Source: Lentzea albidocapillata
Lineage (GTDB): Bacteria; Actinomycetota; Actinomycetes; Mycobacteriales; Pseudonocardiaceae
DNA length: 64,000 nucleotides
Assembly (NCBI RefSeq): GCF_000719115.1
Contig: NZ_JOEA01000014.1
Coordinates: 641,061-705,060, forward strand
Direction: 5' to 3'
The notes below the pieces were generated by a model, which saw only the letters and a list, made by a program, of their open reading frames with translations, was not told the DNA's origin and ran no database searches. Made by a program: the position numbers and the translations under genes. This document shows positions 8,353 to 18,890 of the stretch, piece by piece. How positions within the stretch are numbered: position 1 is the first letter of the stretch; every line of letters starts with the position of its first letter.

Positions 8353-8988
8353 TCAGGACTCCCGCACGGCCTTCAGGTCAGCGACGAACGCGTCGAACGC
8401 CTCGGTGAAGTTCTCCGCGCGCACGACGGACGACGGGTGCACCGTCACCCCGACCCGCAACCCGTCGTGGTCCAGCACCTGACCGCGGTGCTCCGTCAGC
8501 TTGAACGACGGCCCCAGCACCGCCTTGGCCGCCACGGCCCCCATCACCACCACGAGCCGGGGCCGCACCACCCGGATCTCCTCGCGCAACCACGGGAAGC
8601 ACGCCACGACCTCGCTGCGCCGGGGCTGCTGGTGGATCCGGCGCTTCCCGCGCTCGGTGAACCGGAAGTGCTTCACCGCGTTCGTCAGGTACGCCTTCGA
8701 ACGATCTACGCCGGCGGCCTCGAACGCCTTGTCCAGCAACCGCCCGGCGGGCCCGACGAACACGTGCCCCTCGGTGTCCTCGCGATCACCCGGGCACTCC
8801 CCGACCACCATCAGGCGGGCCGGTACCGGCCCCTCACCGAACACGGTCTGCGTCGCGTCCCGGTAGAGCTCACAGCCGTGGCACCCCGCGGACGCCGAAC
8901 GCAAAGCCGCCCAGTCCGCCCCCTCAGGGACGTACTGGGCGGCATCCGCGGTCTTGCCAGGACTCCTACTTGTCCGAGCGGAAGGCAT
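8353..8988 (-). CDS. udgX: UdgX-type uracil-DNA glycosylase (uracil-DNA cross-linking)
   Basis: 211 residues. Motif A is GECPGDREDTEGHVFVGPAG, followed by YLTNAVKHFRF, the UdgX-defining loop GKRRIHQQPRRSE, VVACFPWL, and motif B VTVHPSS. In mycobacterial UdgX the His of KRRIH forms a covalent link to the deoxyribose after uracil excision. That residue is present here, so irreversible cross-linking is expected. The CxxC near the N-terminus (CHGC) and the VVAC Cys fit the iron-sulfur cluster ligands. Motif A has Cys where the mycobacterial enzyme has Gln. The ATG at 8988 lies inside the end of the CsbD gene. Confidence 0.88.
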   Translation of the reverse strand: MPSARTSRSPGKTADAAQYVPEGADWAALRSASAGCHGCELYRDATQTVFGEGPVPARLMVVGECPGDREDTEGHVFVGPAGRLLDKAFEAAGVDRSKAYLTNAVKHFRFTERGKRRIHQQPRRSEVVACFPWLREEIRVVRPRLVVVMGAVAAKAVLGPSFKLTEHRGQVLDHDGLRVGVTVHPSSVVRAENFTEAFDAFVADLKAVRES

Positions 8989-9145
8989 CCTTGACCTTCT
9001 CGCCGGCCTGCTTGATGTCGGCCTTGGCGCGCTCCGCGCGGCCCTCGGCCTGCCACTGCTCGTTGTCGGTGGCATCGCCGACGGCTTCCTTGGCACGACC
9101 CTTGAGTTCTTCGGCCTTGTTGTCGAACATCTCATCGGCACCCAT
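8966..9145 (-). CDS. CsbD-family small stress protein
   Basis: 59 residues, highly charged, with the CsbD pattern DNKAEELKGRAKEAVGDATD, then QAEGRAERAKADIKQAGEKV. CsbD proteins are general-stress proteins (sigma-B regulated in Bacillus) of unknown biochemistry, predicted as a helical bundle. ATG 9145 gives the full family length. Its last 23 nt overlap the udgX start in a different frame, so the two are probably cotranscribed. Confidence 0.88.
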   Translation of the reverse strand: MGADEMFDNKAEELKGRAKEAVGDATDNEQWQAEGRAERAKADIKQAGEKVKDAFRSDK

Positions 9146-9209
9146 GCAACCCGGTTACCCGGCGAGCACCGTCCGAAACAGTTGATAAGGTGATCACTCG
9201 CGGTTGAGA

Positions 9210-9246
9210 ACCCAGCCGCAAGCCGATGTGACGGCTTGCCCTGGGT
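9210..9246. other. Stem-loop in the leader of the ANTAR gene
   Basis: Paired blocks ACCCAG/CTGGGT and CAAGCC/GGCTTG enclose an 8-nt loop, about 85 nt before the ANTAR start. The loop is not the hexaloop of known ANTAR target RNAs, so self-recognition is unsupported; it may equally terminate transcription from the left. Confidence 0.3.
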
Positions 9247-9331
9247 GTGCCCGCCCTTCGCAATGCAGCTCCAGAGCACCGTCGTCACACCGGCATGCCG
9301 CTGTGACATGACGACGCGAAAGGAGCCGGCG

Positions 9332-9676
9332 GTGTCGTCCGCGAGAATCACCGCCCTCGAGGCCGAGGTGGCGGGGCTGCGCAAAGCTCTGGTGTCCCGG
9401 ACTGTCATCGGGCAGGCCACAGGCCTGATCGCCGCACGCAAACCCTGCACACCCCAGCAGGCTTTCCAGCTGCTGGTGCACATCTCCCAGCACCACAACA
9501 TCAAGCTGCACGTCGCCGCGGACCGGCTGGTCATGGCGTTCGTGCAGGCGTACCTGGGACGGCCCGTCGACCTGGCCGACCAGATGCTGTGGGATCACGT
9601 CGACGCGACGACCGCGAACGAGTCCGGCGGGAGCAGCGACGGGTTCGCCGAGGAGGCGAGCAGCACTTCTCCGTGA
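9332..9676 (+). CDS. ANTAR-domain RNA-binding protein without a sensor domain
   Basis: 114 residues from GTG 9332, chosen because AAAGGAG sits 6 nt upstream; the open frame reaches back to 9236. A short helix (ITALEAEVAGLRKAL) leads into the ANTAR domain (VSRTVIGQATGLIAARKPCT, then AFQLLVHISQHHNIKLHVAADRLV). ANTAR domains bind paired hairpins in nascent RNA to prevent termination, normally under control of a fused receiver or GAF domain. Here no such domain is present. The tail beyond the domain overlaps the 3' end of treZ on the opposite strand by 82 bp. Confidence 0.82.
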   Translation: MSSARITALEAEVAGLRKALVSRTVIGQATGLIAARKPCTPQQAFQLLVHISQHHNIKLHVAADRLVMAFVQAYLGRPVDLADQMLWDHVDATTANESGGSSDGFAEEASSTSP

Positions 9677-11277
9677 GGCAGCGGAACGGGGGTCGTGCCG
9701 AGGTTCACCACCACGCGGATCGCTCCGCGGTGCAACACGAAGCACTCCCCGTTCTGCGTCACGACGAACCGGTCCAGTCGTGGGTCGGCCAGCTCCGGGC
9801 GGGAGCGCCGCAACGCGATCAGGGCCTTGTAGGTCTCCAGGACCTTGCCGTGGTCGCCTTCCCCTGCCTCGTCCCAGCGCAGGCGCGAGTTCTCGACGGT
9901 CTGGGGCGACATCGGGTCAGGCACGTCGGACTCGCCCCAGCCGTGCCGCGAGAACTCACGCCGCCGGCCGGTCCGGACGGCCTCCGCGAGCTGCGGGTCC
10001 GGGAACGACGCGAAGAACTGCCACGGCGTGGACGCCGCCCACTCCTCCCCCATGAAGATCATGGGCGTGTACGGCGAAGTCAGCACGATTGCAGCGGCAC
10101 ACAACAACTTCCCCGTCGACACGGACGCGGGCAACCGGTCGCCGGTGGCGCGGTTGCCGACCTGGTCGTGGTTCTGCGTGTACGCGAGGAACCGGTAGCC
10201 GGGGATCAGCGCGATGTCGACCGGCTTGCCGTGGTGCTTCTCCCGGAACGACGACCAGGTGCCGGCGTGGAAGAACACCTTCTCCAGCGTGTTCTTCAAC
10301 GCTCCCGGCGCCGCGAAGTCCTCGTAGTAGCCGAAGGTCTCACCGGTCAGCGCGACGTGCATGCAGTGGTGCAGGTCGTCCGACCACTGCGCCTGCAGGC
10401 CGTAACCACCGGCATCACGAGACGTCACGAGCCTGGCGTCGTTCAGGTCGGACTCGGCGATCAACGTGAGCGGGCGGCCGACGGACGCCGACAGGGCGTC
10501 CACCTCGGCGGCCATCTCCTCGAGGACGTGGGTCGCCCGCTGGTCGGCCAGCGCATGCACGGCGTCGAGCCGCAGCCCGTCGACGTGGAAGTCCCGCAAC
10601 CACTGCAGCGCGTTGTCGATGACGTACCGGCGCACCTCGTCGGAGCCCGGCCCGTCCAGGTTCAGCCCGGGGCCCCAGTCGTTGCGCCCGGCGAAGTACG
10701 GCCCGAACTTGTCGAGGTACGCGCCGGACGGCCCGAGGTGGTTGTAGACGACGTCCAGCAGCACGGCCAGACCACGTGCGTGGCACGCGTCCACGAACCG
10801 CTTGAACCCGTCCGGCCCGCCGTAGGGCTGGTGGACCGCACCCCACAGCACACCGTCGTAACCCCAGCCCTCGACGCCGTCGAAGCTGTTGACCGGCATG
10901 ACCTCGACGAACGAGATGCCGAGGTCCACCAGGTGGTCGAGCTTGCCGATGGCCGCGTCGAACGTGCCCTCGGGCGTGAACGTGCCGATGTGCAGCTCGT
11001 AGATCACGCCACCCGGCAGCGCCCGGCCGGTCCACGCGCCGTCGGTCCACGCGAACTCGTGGGTGTAGACCCGAGAGGCCTCGTGCACCCCGCCCGGCTG
11101 CCACAGCGACCGTGGATCCGGGTACGCGTGGCCCTCGATGACGAACGCGTAGTCCGTGCCCACCGGGGATTCGGCATCAGAGTGCCACCAGTCGCCGTCG
11201 CGCTTCATCTCGTGGTCGAAGCCGTCGACGCGCACGTGCACCGACTCGGGCGTCGGCGCCCAGACGGAGAAGCTCAC
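9595..11277 (-). CDS. treZ: Malto-oligosyltrehalose trehalohydrolase
   Basis: 560 residues, GH13. It releases trehalose from the maltooligosyl-trehalose made by TreY. It begins with an E-set domain (SFSVWAPTPESVHVRVDG). The GH13 barrel follows: LLDVVYNHLG, the nucleophile Asp in DGLRLDAVHAL, the acid Glu in LIAESDLND, and TQNHDQVGNRA. The start is GTG 11277, which overlaps the treY stop (GTGA); the domain begins exactly there. Third gene of glgX-treY-treZ. Confidence 0.95.
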   Translation of the reverse strand: MSFSVWAPTPESVHVRVDGFDHEMKRDGDWWHSDAESPVGTDYAFVIEGHAYPDPRSLWQPGGVHEASRVYTHEFAWTDGAWTGRALPGGVIYELHIGTFTPEGTFDAAIGKLDHLVDLGISFVEVMPVNSFDGVEGWGYDGVLWGAVHQPYGGPDGFKRFVDACHARGLAVLLDVVYNHLGPSGAYLDKFGPYFAGRNDWGPGLNLDGPGSDEVRRYVIDNALQWLRDFHVDGLRLDAVHALADQRATHVLEEMAAEVDALSASVGRPLTLIAESDLNDARLVTSRDAGGYGLQAQWSDDLHHCMHVALTGETFGYYEDFAAPGALKNTLEKVFFHAGTWSSFREKHHGKPVDIALIPGYRFLAYTQNHDQVGNRATGDRLPASVSTGKLLCAAAIVLTSPYTPMIFMGEEWAASTPWQFFASFPDPQLAEAVRTGRRREFSRHGWGESDVPDPMSPQTVENSRLRWDEAGEGDHGKVLETYKALIALRRSRPELADPRLDRFVVTQNGECFVLHRGAIRVVVNLGTTPVPLPHGEVLLASSANPSLLPPDSFAVVAST

Positions 11278-13351
11278 TGATCCCCCTGCACCAGCAGCGC
11301 TACCGGATAGGTGTCGAGCAACGACGCCAGGTCCTCCGTCGCCGGACGCCCGGTGAGGACGTCCGTCCACTTCGTACCCGGCAGCGGCAGAACCGTGTCC
11401 TGCCAGCCCTTCTGCTCCAGTCCGACGGGCAGCCGCGTCGCCACCGTGATCACCCCGGACCGTTCGAACGCCAGCACGTGCTCGGCGGCCGGGCCCTCGG
11501 CGTGCAGCGGCCGGTAGCCGTGCAGGCCGCGCTTGCGCACGTGCAAAGCCTTCTGCACCACGAGGAGCTTGGCCGCGCCCGAGTCGTCGACCTCCGGCAG
11601 CCAGCCGGACTCGATGCGCGCCAGCAGGTCCCGGCGCACGTCGTAGTCGACGGGCCTGCGGTTGTCCGGGTCGACCAGCGAGAAGTCCCACAGCTCGGTG
11701 CCCTGGTACACGTCCGGCACGCCCGGTGCGGTGAGCTGCACCAGCTTCTGCCCCAGCGAGTTCGACCAGCCGGGAGCCTTGATCCGTTCGGCGAACGCGA
11801 CGACCTCGGGCTCGTTCAGCGCCTTCGCCGGCCACGCGGCCACCTCGGCGTCGAACTCGGCGTTCCGGTCGACCCACGAGGTCTTGATCTTCGCCTCACG
11901 CGAGGCCTTCTCCAGGTACCGGCCCAGACGGTCCTCGGTGAGCGGCCACGCGCCGACGACCGACTGCCACGCCAGGCGGTTCAGCGTCGGTTCGGAGATG
12001 CCGTGCTTCTCGCTCATCGCGGTCTCGAACGCCAGGTAGGCGTCCGGGATCTCCGCCAGCACCGCGAGCCTTGCCCGCACGTCCTCCGAACGTTTCGTGT
12101 CGTGCGTCGACAGCGCGGTCATCGCGGCCGGCTCCGCGGACTCACGCCGGGCCGCGCGCTGGTGGAACTCGCTGACGGGCAGGCCGAACCTGTCCGGCGA
12201 GCCGCCGACCTCGTTGAGCGCCACGAAGTTCGTGTACCGGTAGAACGCCGTGTCCTCGGTGCCCTTCGCGACGACCATGCCGGACGTCTGCTGGATCCTG
12301 GTCGCCAGCTCACCGTGCGGGTCGGCACGAACCTGCTCGTCCAACGCGCGCACGGCGGGTGACCTGCTCAGCCTGACGGCGGTCTCCCAGTACCGCAGGC
12401 CTTCCGGCAGGTACGACCGGTACACCGGGAAGTTGACCATCACCTCGGCGACGGCCCGGCACGCCTCCTCGAACTCCACCCCTTCGACGAGGTGCGCGAT
12501 CCGGCGCACCTCCGCCACCAGGATCGAGTCCGCGACCTGCCGCCGTGAGGCGTGCTCGACCGCGTGGAAATCGCCGTCGTAGGCGTCCGTGGGCGCGATG
12601 AACACGCCGCAGATCTCGCGCAACGCGTCGTAGCCCGTGGTGCCGTCGACCGGCCAGCTCTGCGGCAGCGACTCGTCCGGTCCGAGGATCTTCTCCACGA
12701 CCAGCCAGCCGTCGAAGTGCTCGCGCAGCCGCCGGAAGTAGCCGCCGGGGTCGGCGAGCCCGTCCGGGTGGTCGATGCGCAACCCCGTGACACCCCACGA
12801 CAACACCGCGCGGTGCGTCGCCTCGAACACCTCGGGGTCCTCGACCCGCACCGCCGCGAGCTCGGTGATGTCGAAGAACCTGCGGTAGTTCAGCTCGGTG
12901 TTCCCGCGCCGCCAGTTCGCTTTGAGGTAGTGCTCGTGGACCTCGTCGGGAGCGTCCTCGGCGAGCACGGGCAGCAGCACCTTGCCCGACGACCAGTCGA
13001 TGTCGAAGTACCGCGCGTACTTCGAGGTCTGGCCGTGCGCGAGCACGTCCTCCCACCACGGGTTCGGCACGACCATGTGGTTCGGCACGATGTCGACCAC
13101 CAGGCCGAGGTCCAGCGCCTTCAGCCGGTCCTGCAGCGCGACCCGCTCGGCGTCGCCACCCAGCTCCGGGCGCGCGAGAGTCGGATCGGTGACGTCGTAG
13201 CCGTGGTTCGAGCCCTCCCGGGCGTCGAGCATCGGCGACCCGTACAGCGCGCCCACTCCCAGGCGCGCCAGGTAGTCCGTGATGCCGGCGGCGTCGGCGA
13301 AGGTGAACGACGGGGTGAACTGGACGCGGTAGGTCGAGGACGGCGCGCCCA

Positions 13352-13352
<1 letters not shown>
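11274..13352 (-). CDS. treY: Malto-oligosyltrehalose synthase
   Basis: 692 residues, shorter than many TreY proteins of 750 or more. It isomerises the reducing-end alpha-1,4 bond of maltodextrin to alpha,alpha-1,1. Family signatures: STYRVQFTPSFTFADAAGI at the N-terminus, GSNHGYDVTDP, VVDIVPNHM, the nucleophile Asp in GLRIDHPDGLADP, and later QQTSGMVVAKGTEDTAFYRY and DVYQGTELWDFSLVDPDNRR. ATG 13352 shares one base with the glgX stop (TGATG). The stop overlaps treZ by 4 nt. Confidence 0.95.
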
Positions 13353-15457
<2,105 letters not shown>

Positions 15458-15477
15458 AATGCTCCTCGTCACAAAAA

Positions 15478-15644
15478 CTAGTGGTGTGGCCCGGAACGTT
15501 GCCGGGGGAATTCGGGGTCAGACGGGTGCATCGTGGTGTCGCCCCCACGTTCTCGTACTGGTAGTACGGGGACGTGGGGGCGGCGCCGCGAGGTGCCCTG
15601 CTGAGCATGGATTACCTCGCCAACGTTCCGGGTCGCGCCACTAG
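15478..15644. repeat. 167-bp imperfect palindrome bounded by CTAG, upstream of glgX
   Basis: The left arm 15478-15557 aligns without gaps to the reverse complement of 15565-15644; the two centre pairs C-G and T-A close a 3-nt loop. Over 80 positions I count 60 identical. All 13 transition differences are of the type that becomes G-U pairs in plus-strand RNA, leaving 7 true mismatches clustered at arm positions 25-53. Both tips are CTAG. It could be a palindromic MITE (CTAG fits the YTAR duplications of IS701-type elements) or a structured RNA with a long rod shape. Both strands carry similar short ORFs as a consequence of the symmetry. Confidence 0.8.
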
Positions 15645-16133
15645 CTACCGAAAAGACCATATCCGTGCGGCAACGTCGCGGCATCACGTCGTTGTGGCAC
15701 GGCAGGCCGGGTTGTCAGCTGATCCGGTTGCCCGGTGCGGGGTCGACGTTTCAAGGCCACCAGCCCACGTGCAGCGGCTCTTCCGGTGTGTCGGCTCGGC
15801 CTTCACCGCAACACGAACCGAGGGGGTCTTGGACGACGGGAACCAGGCCACGACCGCACAAGTACCCCGTCGACGCGTTTTGTACTCCTGCCGCCGCCGG
15901 AACTCCGCGCGGGGGCTGCGAGGCGCACGCGAACCTCGCGGCACCACGGTGCGCGGGCAACACCCGTACCGGGGCCGGGTTCGGTGCGAACCGGTAGGCC
16001 TGGTGGACGATCACACTCGAACCCTACGAGCGGGCACTCACGATTCCGGCCCGCTGCAGCAAGGTTCTCACGAGAGTGGGAGCGGCTTTATTCGATCGTG
16101 TGATCGTCACCCGTCGGCGACTACCGGACGCAG
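15645..16133. other. Gene-free, hairpin-dense region
   Basis: I see no credible ORF. Stem-loops read from the sequence: 15663-15702 (13-bp arms, two mismatches), 15753-15803 (AAGGCC..AGCC with GGCT.GGCCTT), 15975-15994 (CCGG.TTCG around GTG), and a branched element at 16006-16108. With the palindrome at 15478-15644 this is about 630 bp of potential structured RNA between glgX and the next gene. It lacks the conserved cores of RNase P RNA and tmRNA. Confidence 0.45.
16006..16108. other. Candidate branched RNA structure or terminator
   Basis: The outer arms GACGATCACAC (16006-16016) and GTGTGATCGTC (16098-16108) pair perfectly and are extended by TCGAA/TTCGA. Inside are AGCGGGC/GCCCGCT (16029-16035, 16049-16055) and a 6-bp stem closed by a GAGA tetraloop (16066-16081), forming a three-way junction. 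It also lies 25 nt beyond the stop of the minus-strand gene at 16134, so it may end that transcript. Confidence 0.4.
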
Positions 16134-16436
16134 TCACACTCCTTCGTGGGCCAGCACCAACTGGCCGCGGGCGGCGGTCAACAATGTGCGGGCTTCCTGG
16201 ATCTCCACGTACTTCAGGTGTTCACACGCGGCCTGCGCACACGCCAGCGCGTGCTGCAGGGCGGTGTTGTCGTCCACGGGACCAGCGTCCCGCAGCGCGT
16301 CACGCAGGGATTCCTCCGCGCGCCGTGCGCCGACGACCGGGTCGCCGAGCGCAGTGGGCCTCACCGAAGCGAGGACCTGCTCGACGGCCAGTTCAAGCAC
16401 GCCGGTCGATGTCCGCGTGCCCACGGCTGAGCTCAT
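16134..16436 (-). CDS. Conserved hypothetical protein, 100 residues
   Basis: From ATG 16436, with GGAGG about 11 nt upstream. It is predicted all-helical and acidic. The N-terminus is variable, the middle reads LELAVEQVLASVRPTALGDP, and the C-terminal helix is rich in Ala and His (ALQHALACAQAACEHLKYVE). No membrane segment or catalytic motif. I do not recognise the family. It lies downstream of malQ's position but on its own, 95 nt beyond the malQ stop on the same strand, so readthrough cotranscription with malQ is possible. Confidence 0.6.
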   Translation of the reverse strand: MSSAVGTRTSTGVLELAVEQVLASVRPTALGDPVVGARRAEESLRDALRDAGPVDDNTALQHALACAQAACEHLKYVEIQEARTLLTAARGQLVLAHEGV

Positions 16437-16530
16437 TTGGTACGCCACCTCCAAGAACGTTCGTCTTCCGCCGTCCGGTGACGGCCTTAGGGTACTCCTC
16501 AGGTCTATGACCTGCCGTTACGCAAAAGTT

Positions 16531-18345
16531 TCATCTTCCGCGGCTGCGGAGCGGCCGGGTGATCTCCCGGACGCGGGGGAAGAACTCGTCCAGTACCACC
16601 GGCAGGGGGATTCTCCAGTTCGGGTGCTCGTCGATCGTGCCCGGCACGTTCGGCTGCCGGGTTTCCCGCAGAGCGTCCTGAGGTGAAGTCAGTACCAACG
16701 CGCAGGGTGCCTGCGCGAGCAGTTCGTGGGCGCCCTCGACCCTGTCGGCGGGCTTGACGCCCTCCTGGCGCATCAGCTCGTCGAAGTCGGGGCCGTCCGG
16801 TCCGGCGAAGAACGTCGCCGCGGTCGGCAGGTCGTGCGTCGAGATGCTGGCCATCTGGTTCGGGTTCCACTGCGACGGCGGGACCAGCGGGTGACCCTCG
16901 GCGTAGTAGTCGCGCTGGAAGTAGAGGACGGCGCTGGTCAGCATGCCGTTCTCCTGCAACGTCTTCGTGACGATCGGTTCGACCGTGCCGAGGTCCTCGC
17001 CGACCACGACCGCGCCCGCCCGGTACGCCTCCAGCGCGAGCACGCCGAGCATGGCGTCCGCGTCGTAGTGGACGTACGTGCCGCGTGACGGCGGTTCGCC
17101 CGGCGGGATCCACCACAGCCGCCACAGACCCGCGACGTGGTCGATGCGGATGCCGTCCGCGTGCTGCAGGACGCTGCGCAGCACCTGCCGGAACGGCCGG
17201 TAGCCGGTCTCGGCGAGCCTGTCCGGGCGCCACGGCGGCAGGCCCCAGCCCTGGCCGTCCGCGCTGAACGCGTCGGGCGGCGCACCGACCGTGACGTCGA
17301 TGGCGAACGCGTCGGGGTCGGCGAACGTGTCCGCGCCACCGGGATCGACGCCCACCGGCAGGTCGTGGATGACGCCGACGGCCATGCCGGCCTCGTGCGC
17401 GGCGAGCCGGACGTCCTGGAGCTGGCGGGTGCAGAGGTGCTGCAGCCAGGCGTAGAACCCGACCCGTTCGGCGGGTGGGTCTGCGCGGTCGGCCGGCCAC
17501 CGGCGCCAGTCCTTGCCGTGGATCTCGGCGAGCGCGCAGTAGGTCGCGAACTTCTCGAGTTCGGCGTCCATCTCGACCTCGCCGCCGGGGAAGAGCAGCT
17601 CCAGGGCCTGCTTCTTCGCTTCCCACACGGCGTCGTAGTCGATCAGGTCCTGGTTCGCGGGCTTGAGGTCGCGGATGAGCTGCCGGGTGCGCGGGCAGGC
17701 CTGCAGGAACTCGGCCGTGTCCGTGACGCGCAGGTACAGCGGGTTGACGAACCGGCGGCTGGTCGGCGAGTACGGCGAGCGCTCGACGGGGTGCGTCGGG
17801 CTCGGCGCCTGCACCGGGTTGACCAGCACGACGCCGGCGTCGAGTTCGAGGGACGACCTGCGGGCGATCGTGGCGAGGTCGGCGAAGTCGCCCATCCCCC
17901 ACGATTCCTTCGAGCGCGCGGCGTAGAGCTGCAGCATCCAGCCCCACGTGCGGGGCACTTCGGGCAGCGTCCTGGGCGCGACGGCGAGCGTGACGGTCTG
18001 GTCCTCGGTCACCACGCGGTGCCAGCCGAGTGGCACCGAGTCCGGGACGTGCCGTTCGACGGTGAACGAGGTGCCGTCCTCCAGCTCGATGGTCGCGGGC
18101 CCGCTCAGGTCGTACGTCTCGTACTCGCGGATGACGATCGTGGGCGGGAGCTTCCGCTCGGCCCTGCGCCGCTCGACCTCGGCGAGCTCGCGGGCGACCG
18201 AGTCCTCTGTGGACGCGTCGACTCCGAACTGGGCGAGGATCTTGACCACGACGTCGCGATCGACCGAGACCTCTTGCTGGTCCGCGTTTTCGTACCGAGT
18301 GGCCACGCCCCAAGCGTCCGCCAGCCGCGTCACCGACTCCTCCAC
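16531..18345 (-). CDS. malQ: 4-alpha-glucanotransferase (amylomaltase, GH77)
   Basis: 604 residues, GTG start. It transfers maltodextrin segments between chains. GH77 signatures: WGMGDFADLATIARRS, LVNPVQAPSPTHPVERSPYSPTSRRF, the nucleophile region GIRIDHVAGLWRLWWIPPG, the acid Glu in VVGEDLGTVEP, and STHDLPTAATFFAG. An N-terminal extension of about 130 residues (DRDVVVKILAQFGV...) is normal for actinobacterial MalQ. It would work on the same maltodextrin pool as GlgX and TreYZ, but it is a separate transcription unit. Confidence 0.95.
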   Translation of the reverse strand: MEESVTRLADAWGVATRYENADQQEVSVDRDVVVKILAQFGVDASTEDSVARELAEVERRRAERKLPPTIVIREYETYDLSGPATIELEDGTSFTVERHVPDSVPLGWHRVVTEDQTVTLAVAPRTLPEVPRTWGWMLQLYAARSKESWGMGDFADLATIARRSSLELDAGVVLVNPVQAPSPTHPVERSPYSPTSRRFVNPLYLRVTDTAEFLQACPRTRQLIRDLKPANQDLIDYDAVWEAKKQALELLFPGGEVEMDAELEKFATYCALAEIHGKDWRRWPADRADPPAERVGFYAWLQHLCTRQLQDVRLAAHEAGMAVGVIHDLPVGVDPGGADTFADPDAFAIDVTVGAPPDAFSADGQGWGLPPWRPDRLAETGYRPFRQVLRSVLQHADGIRIDHVAGLWRLWWIPPGEPPSRGTYVHYDADAMLGVLALEAYRAGAVVVGEDLGTVEPIVTKTLQENGMLTSAVLYFQRDYYAEGHPLVPPSQWNPNQMASISTHDLPTAATFFAGPDGPDFDELMRQEGVKPADRVEGAHELLAQAPCALVLTSPQDALRETRQPNVPGTIDEHPNWRIPLPVVLDEFFPRVREITRPLRSRGR

Positions 18346-18450
18346 AGGTACAAGCTATGTCACAGCTCGGTCCGCATTACCAGAGCAAATGGTCCCTGGT
18401 CACCCGATGGGTGCAGGCCGGTTGGGACACACACGCAGAGATGCTTTTAC

Positions 18451-18876
18451 TTAGACATCCGATGCTTCACTCGGAATGGCGACGACGGCCTCGACCTCGA
18501 CCAGGAAGTCGGGCCCGAACAACGCCGCGACCTGAACCAGCGTGCTGGCCGGGTTGTGCACCTCGCCCAGCGCGGGCCGCAGGATTTCGTCACGCACGGC
18601 ACGAATGGTCTGAATGTCTGATGCGTCGAGCACGAACCAGGTGAACTTGACGACATCCGACCAGTCGGCGCCGAAACTGCGGATGACGTGATGAAGATTG
18701 CTCAGTGCCTGCCGCGTCTGCGCCGCCAGGTCGTCGACCCCGACCACGCAGCCGGCCGCGTCGATCGCCACCTGACCGGAGATGAACGCGAGCTTGCCGG
18801 TGACCGCCACGGCGTGGGCGTAGCCGGGGGTGGCCGGCAGCGCGGCGAGCTCGGTCAGGCGTTCTTCGGCGGGCAT
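18451..18876 (-). CDS. RidA-family enamine/imine deaminase-like protein
   Basis: 141 residues from ATG 18876. YjgF/RidA fold motifs: GKLAFISGQVAIDAAG, ALSNLHHVIRSFGADWSDVVKFTWFV, and PASTLVQVAALFGPDFLVEVEAVVAI. The Arg that binds the substrate carboxylate in true RidA (usually R in the PxR(S/T) segment) is replaced here by NPASTLV. It may therefore belong to a Rid subgroup without imine deaminase activity. 14 nt downstream of the LacI-type stop, so probably cotranscribed with it. Confidence 0.85.
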   Translation of the reverse strand: MPAEERLTELAALPATPGYAHAVAVTGKLAFISGQVAIDAAGCVVGVDDLAAQTRQALSNLHHVIRSFGADWSDVVKFTWFVLDASDIQTIRAVRDEILRPALGEVHNPASTLVQVAALFGPDFLVEVEAVVAIPSEASDV

Positions 18877-18890
18877 GGCCGCCACCCTAC

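Noticed and set aside
8989..9534. 393-residue frame as a longer UdgX
   Set aside because: The extension covers the CsbD gene and the ANTAR gene in other frames and has no domain.
15478..15687. Small ORFs on both strands of the palindrome
   Set aside because: Their similarity to each other is explained by the inverted repeat; neither has a ribosome site.
15645..16133. RNase P RNA or tmRNA gene
   Set aside because: Conserved core segments of both are missing; no CCA end or tag reading frame.
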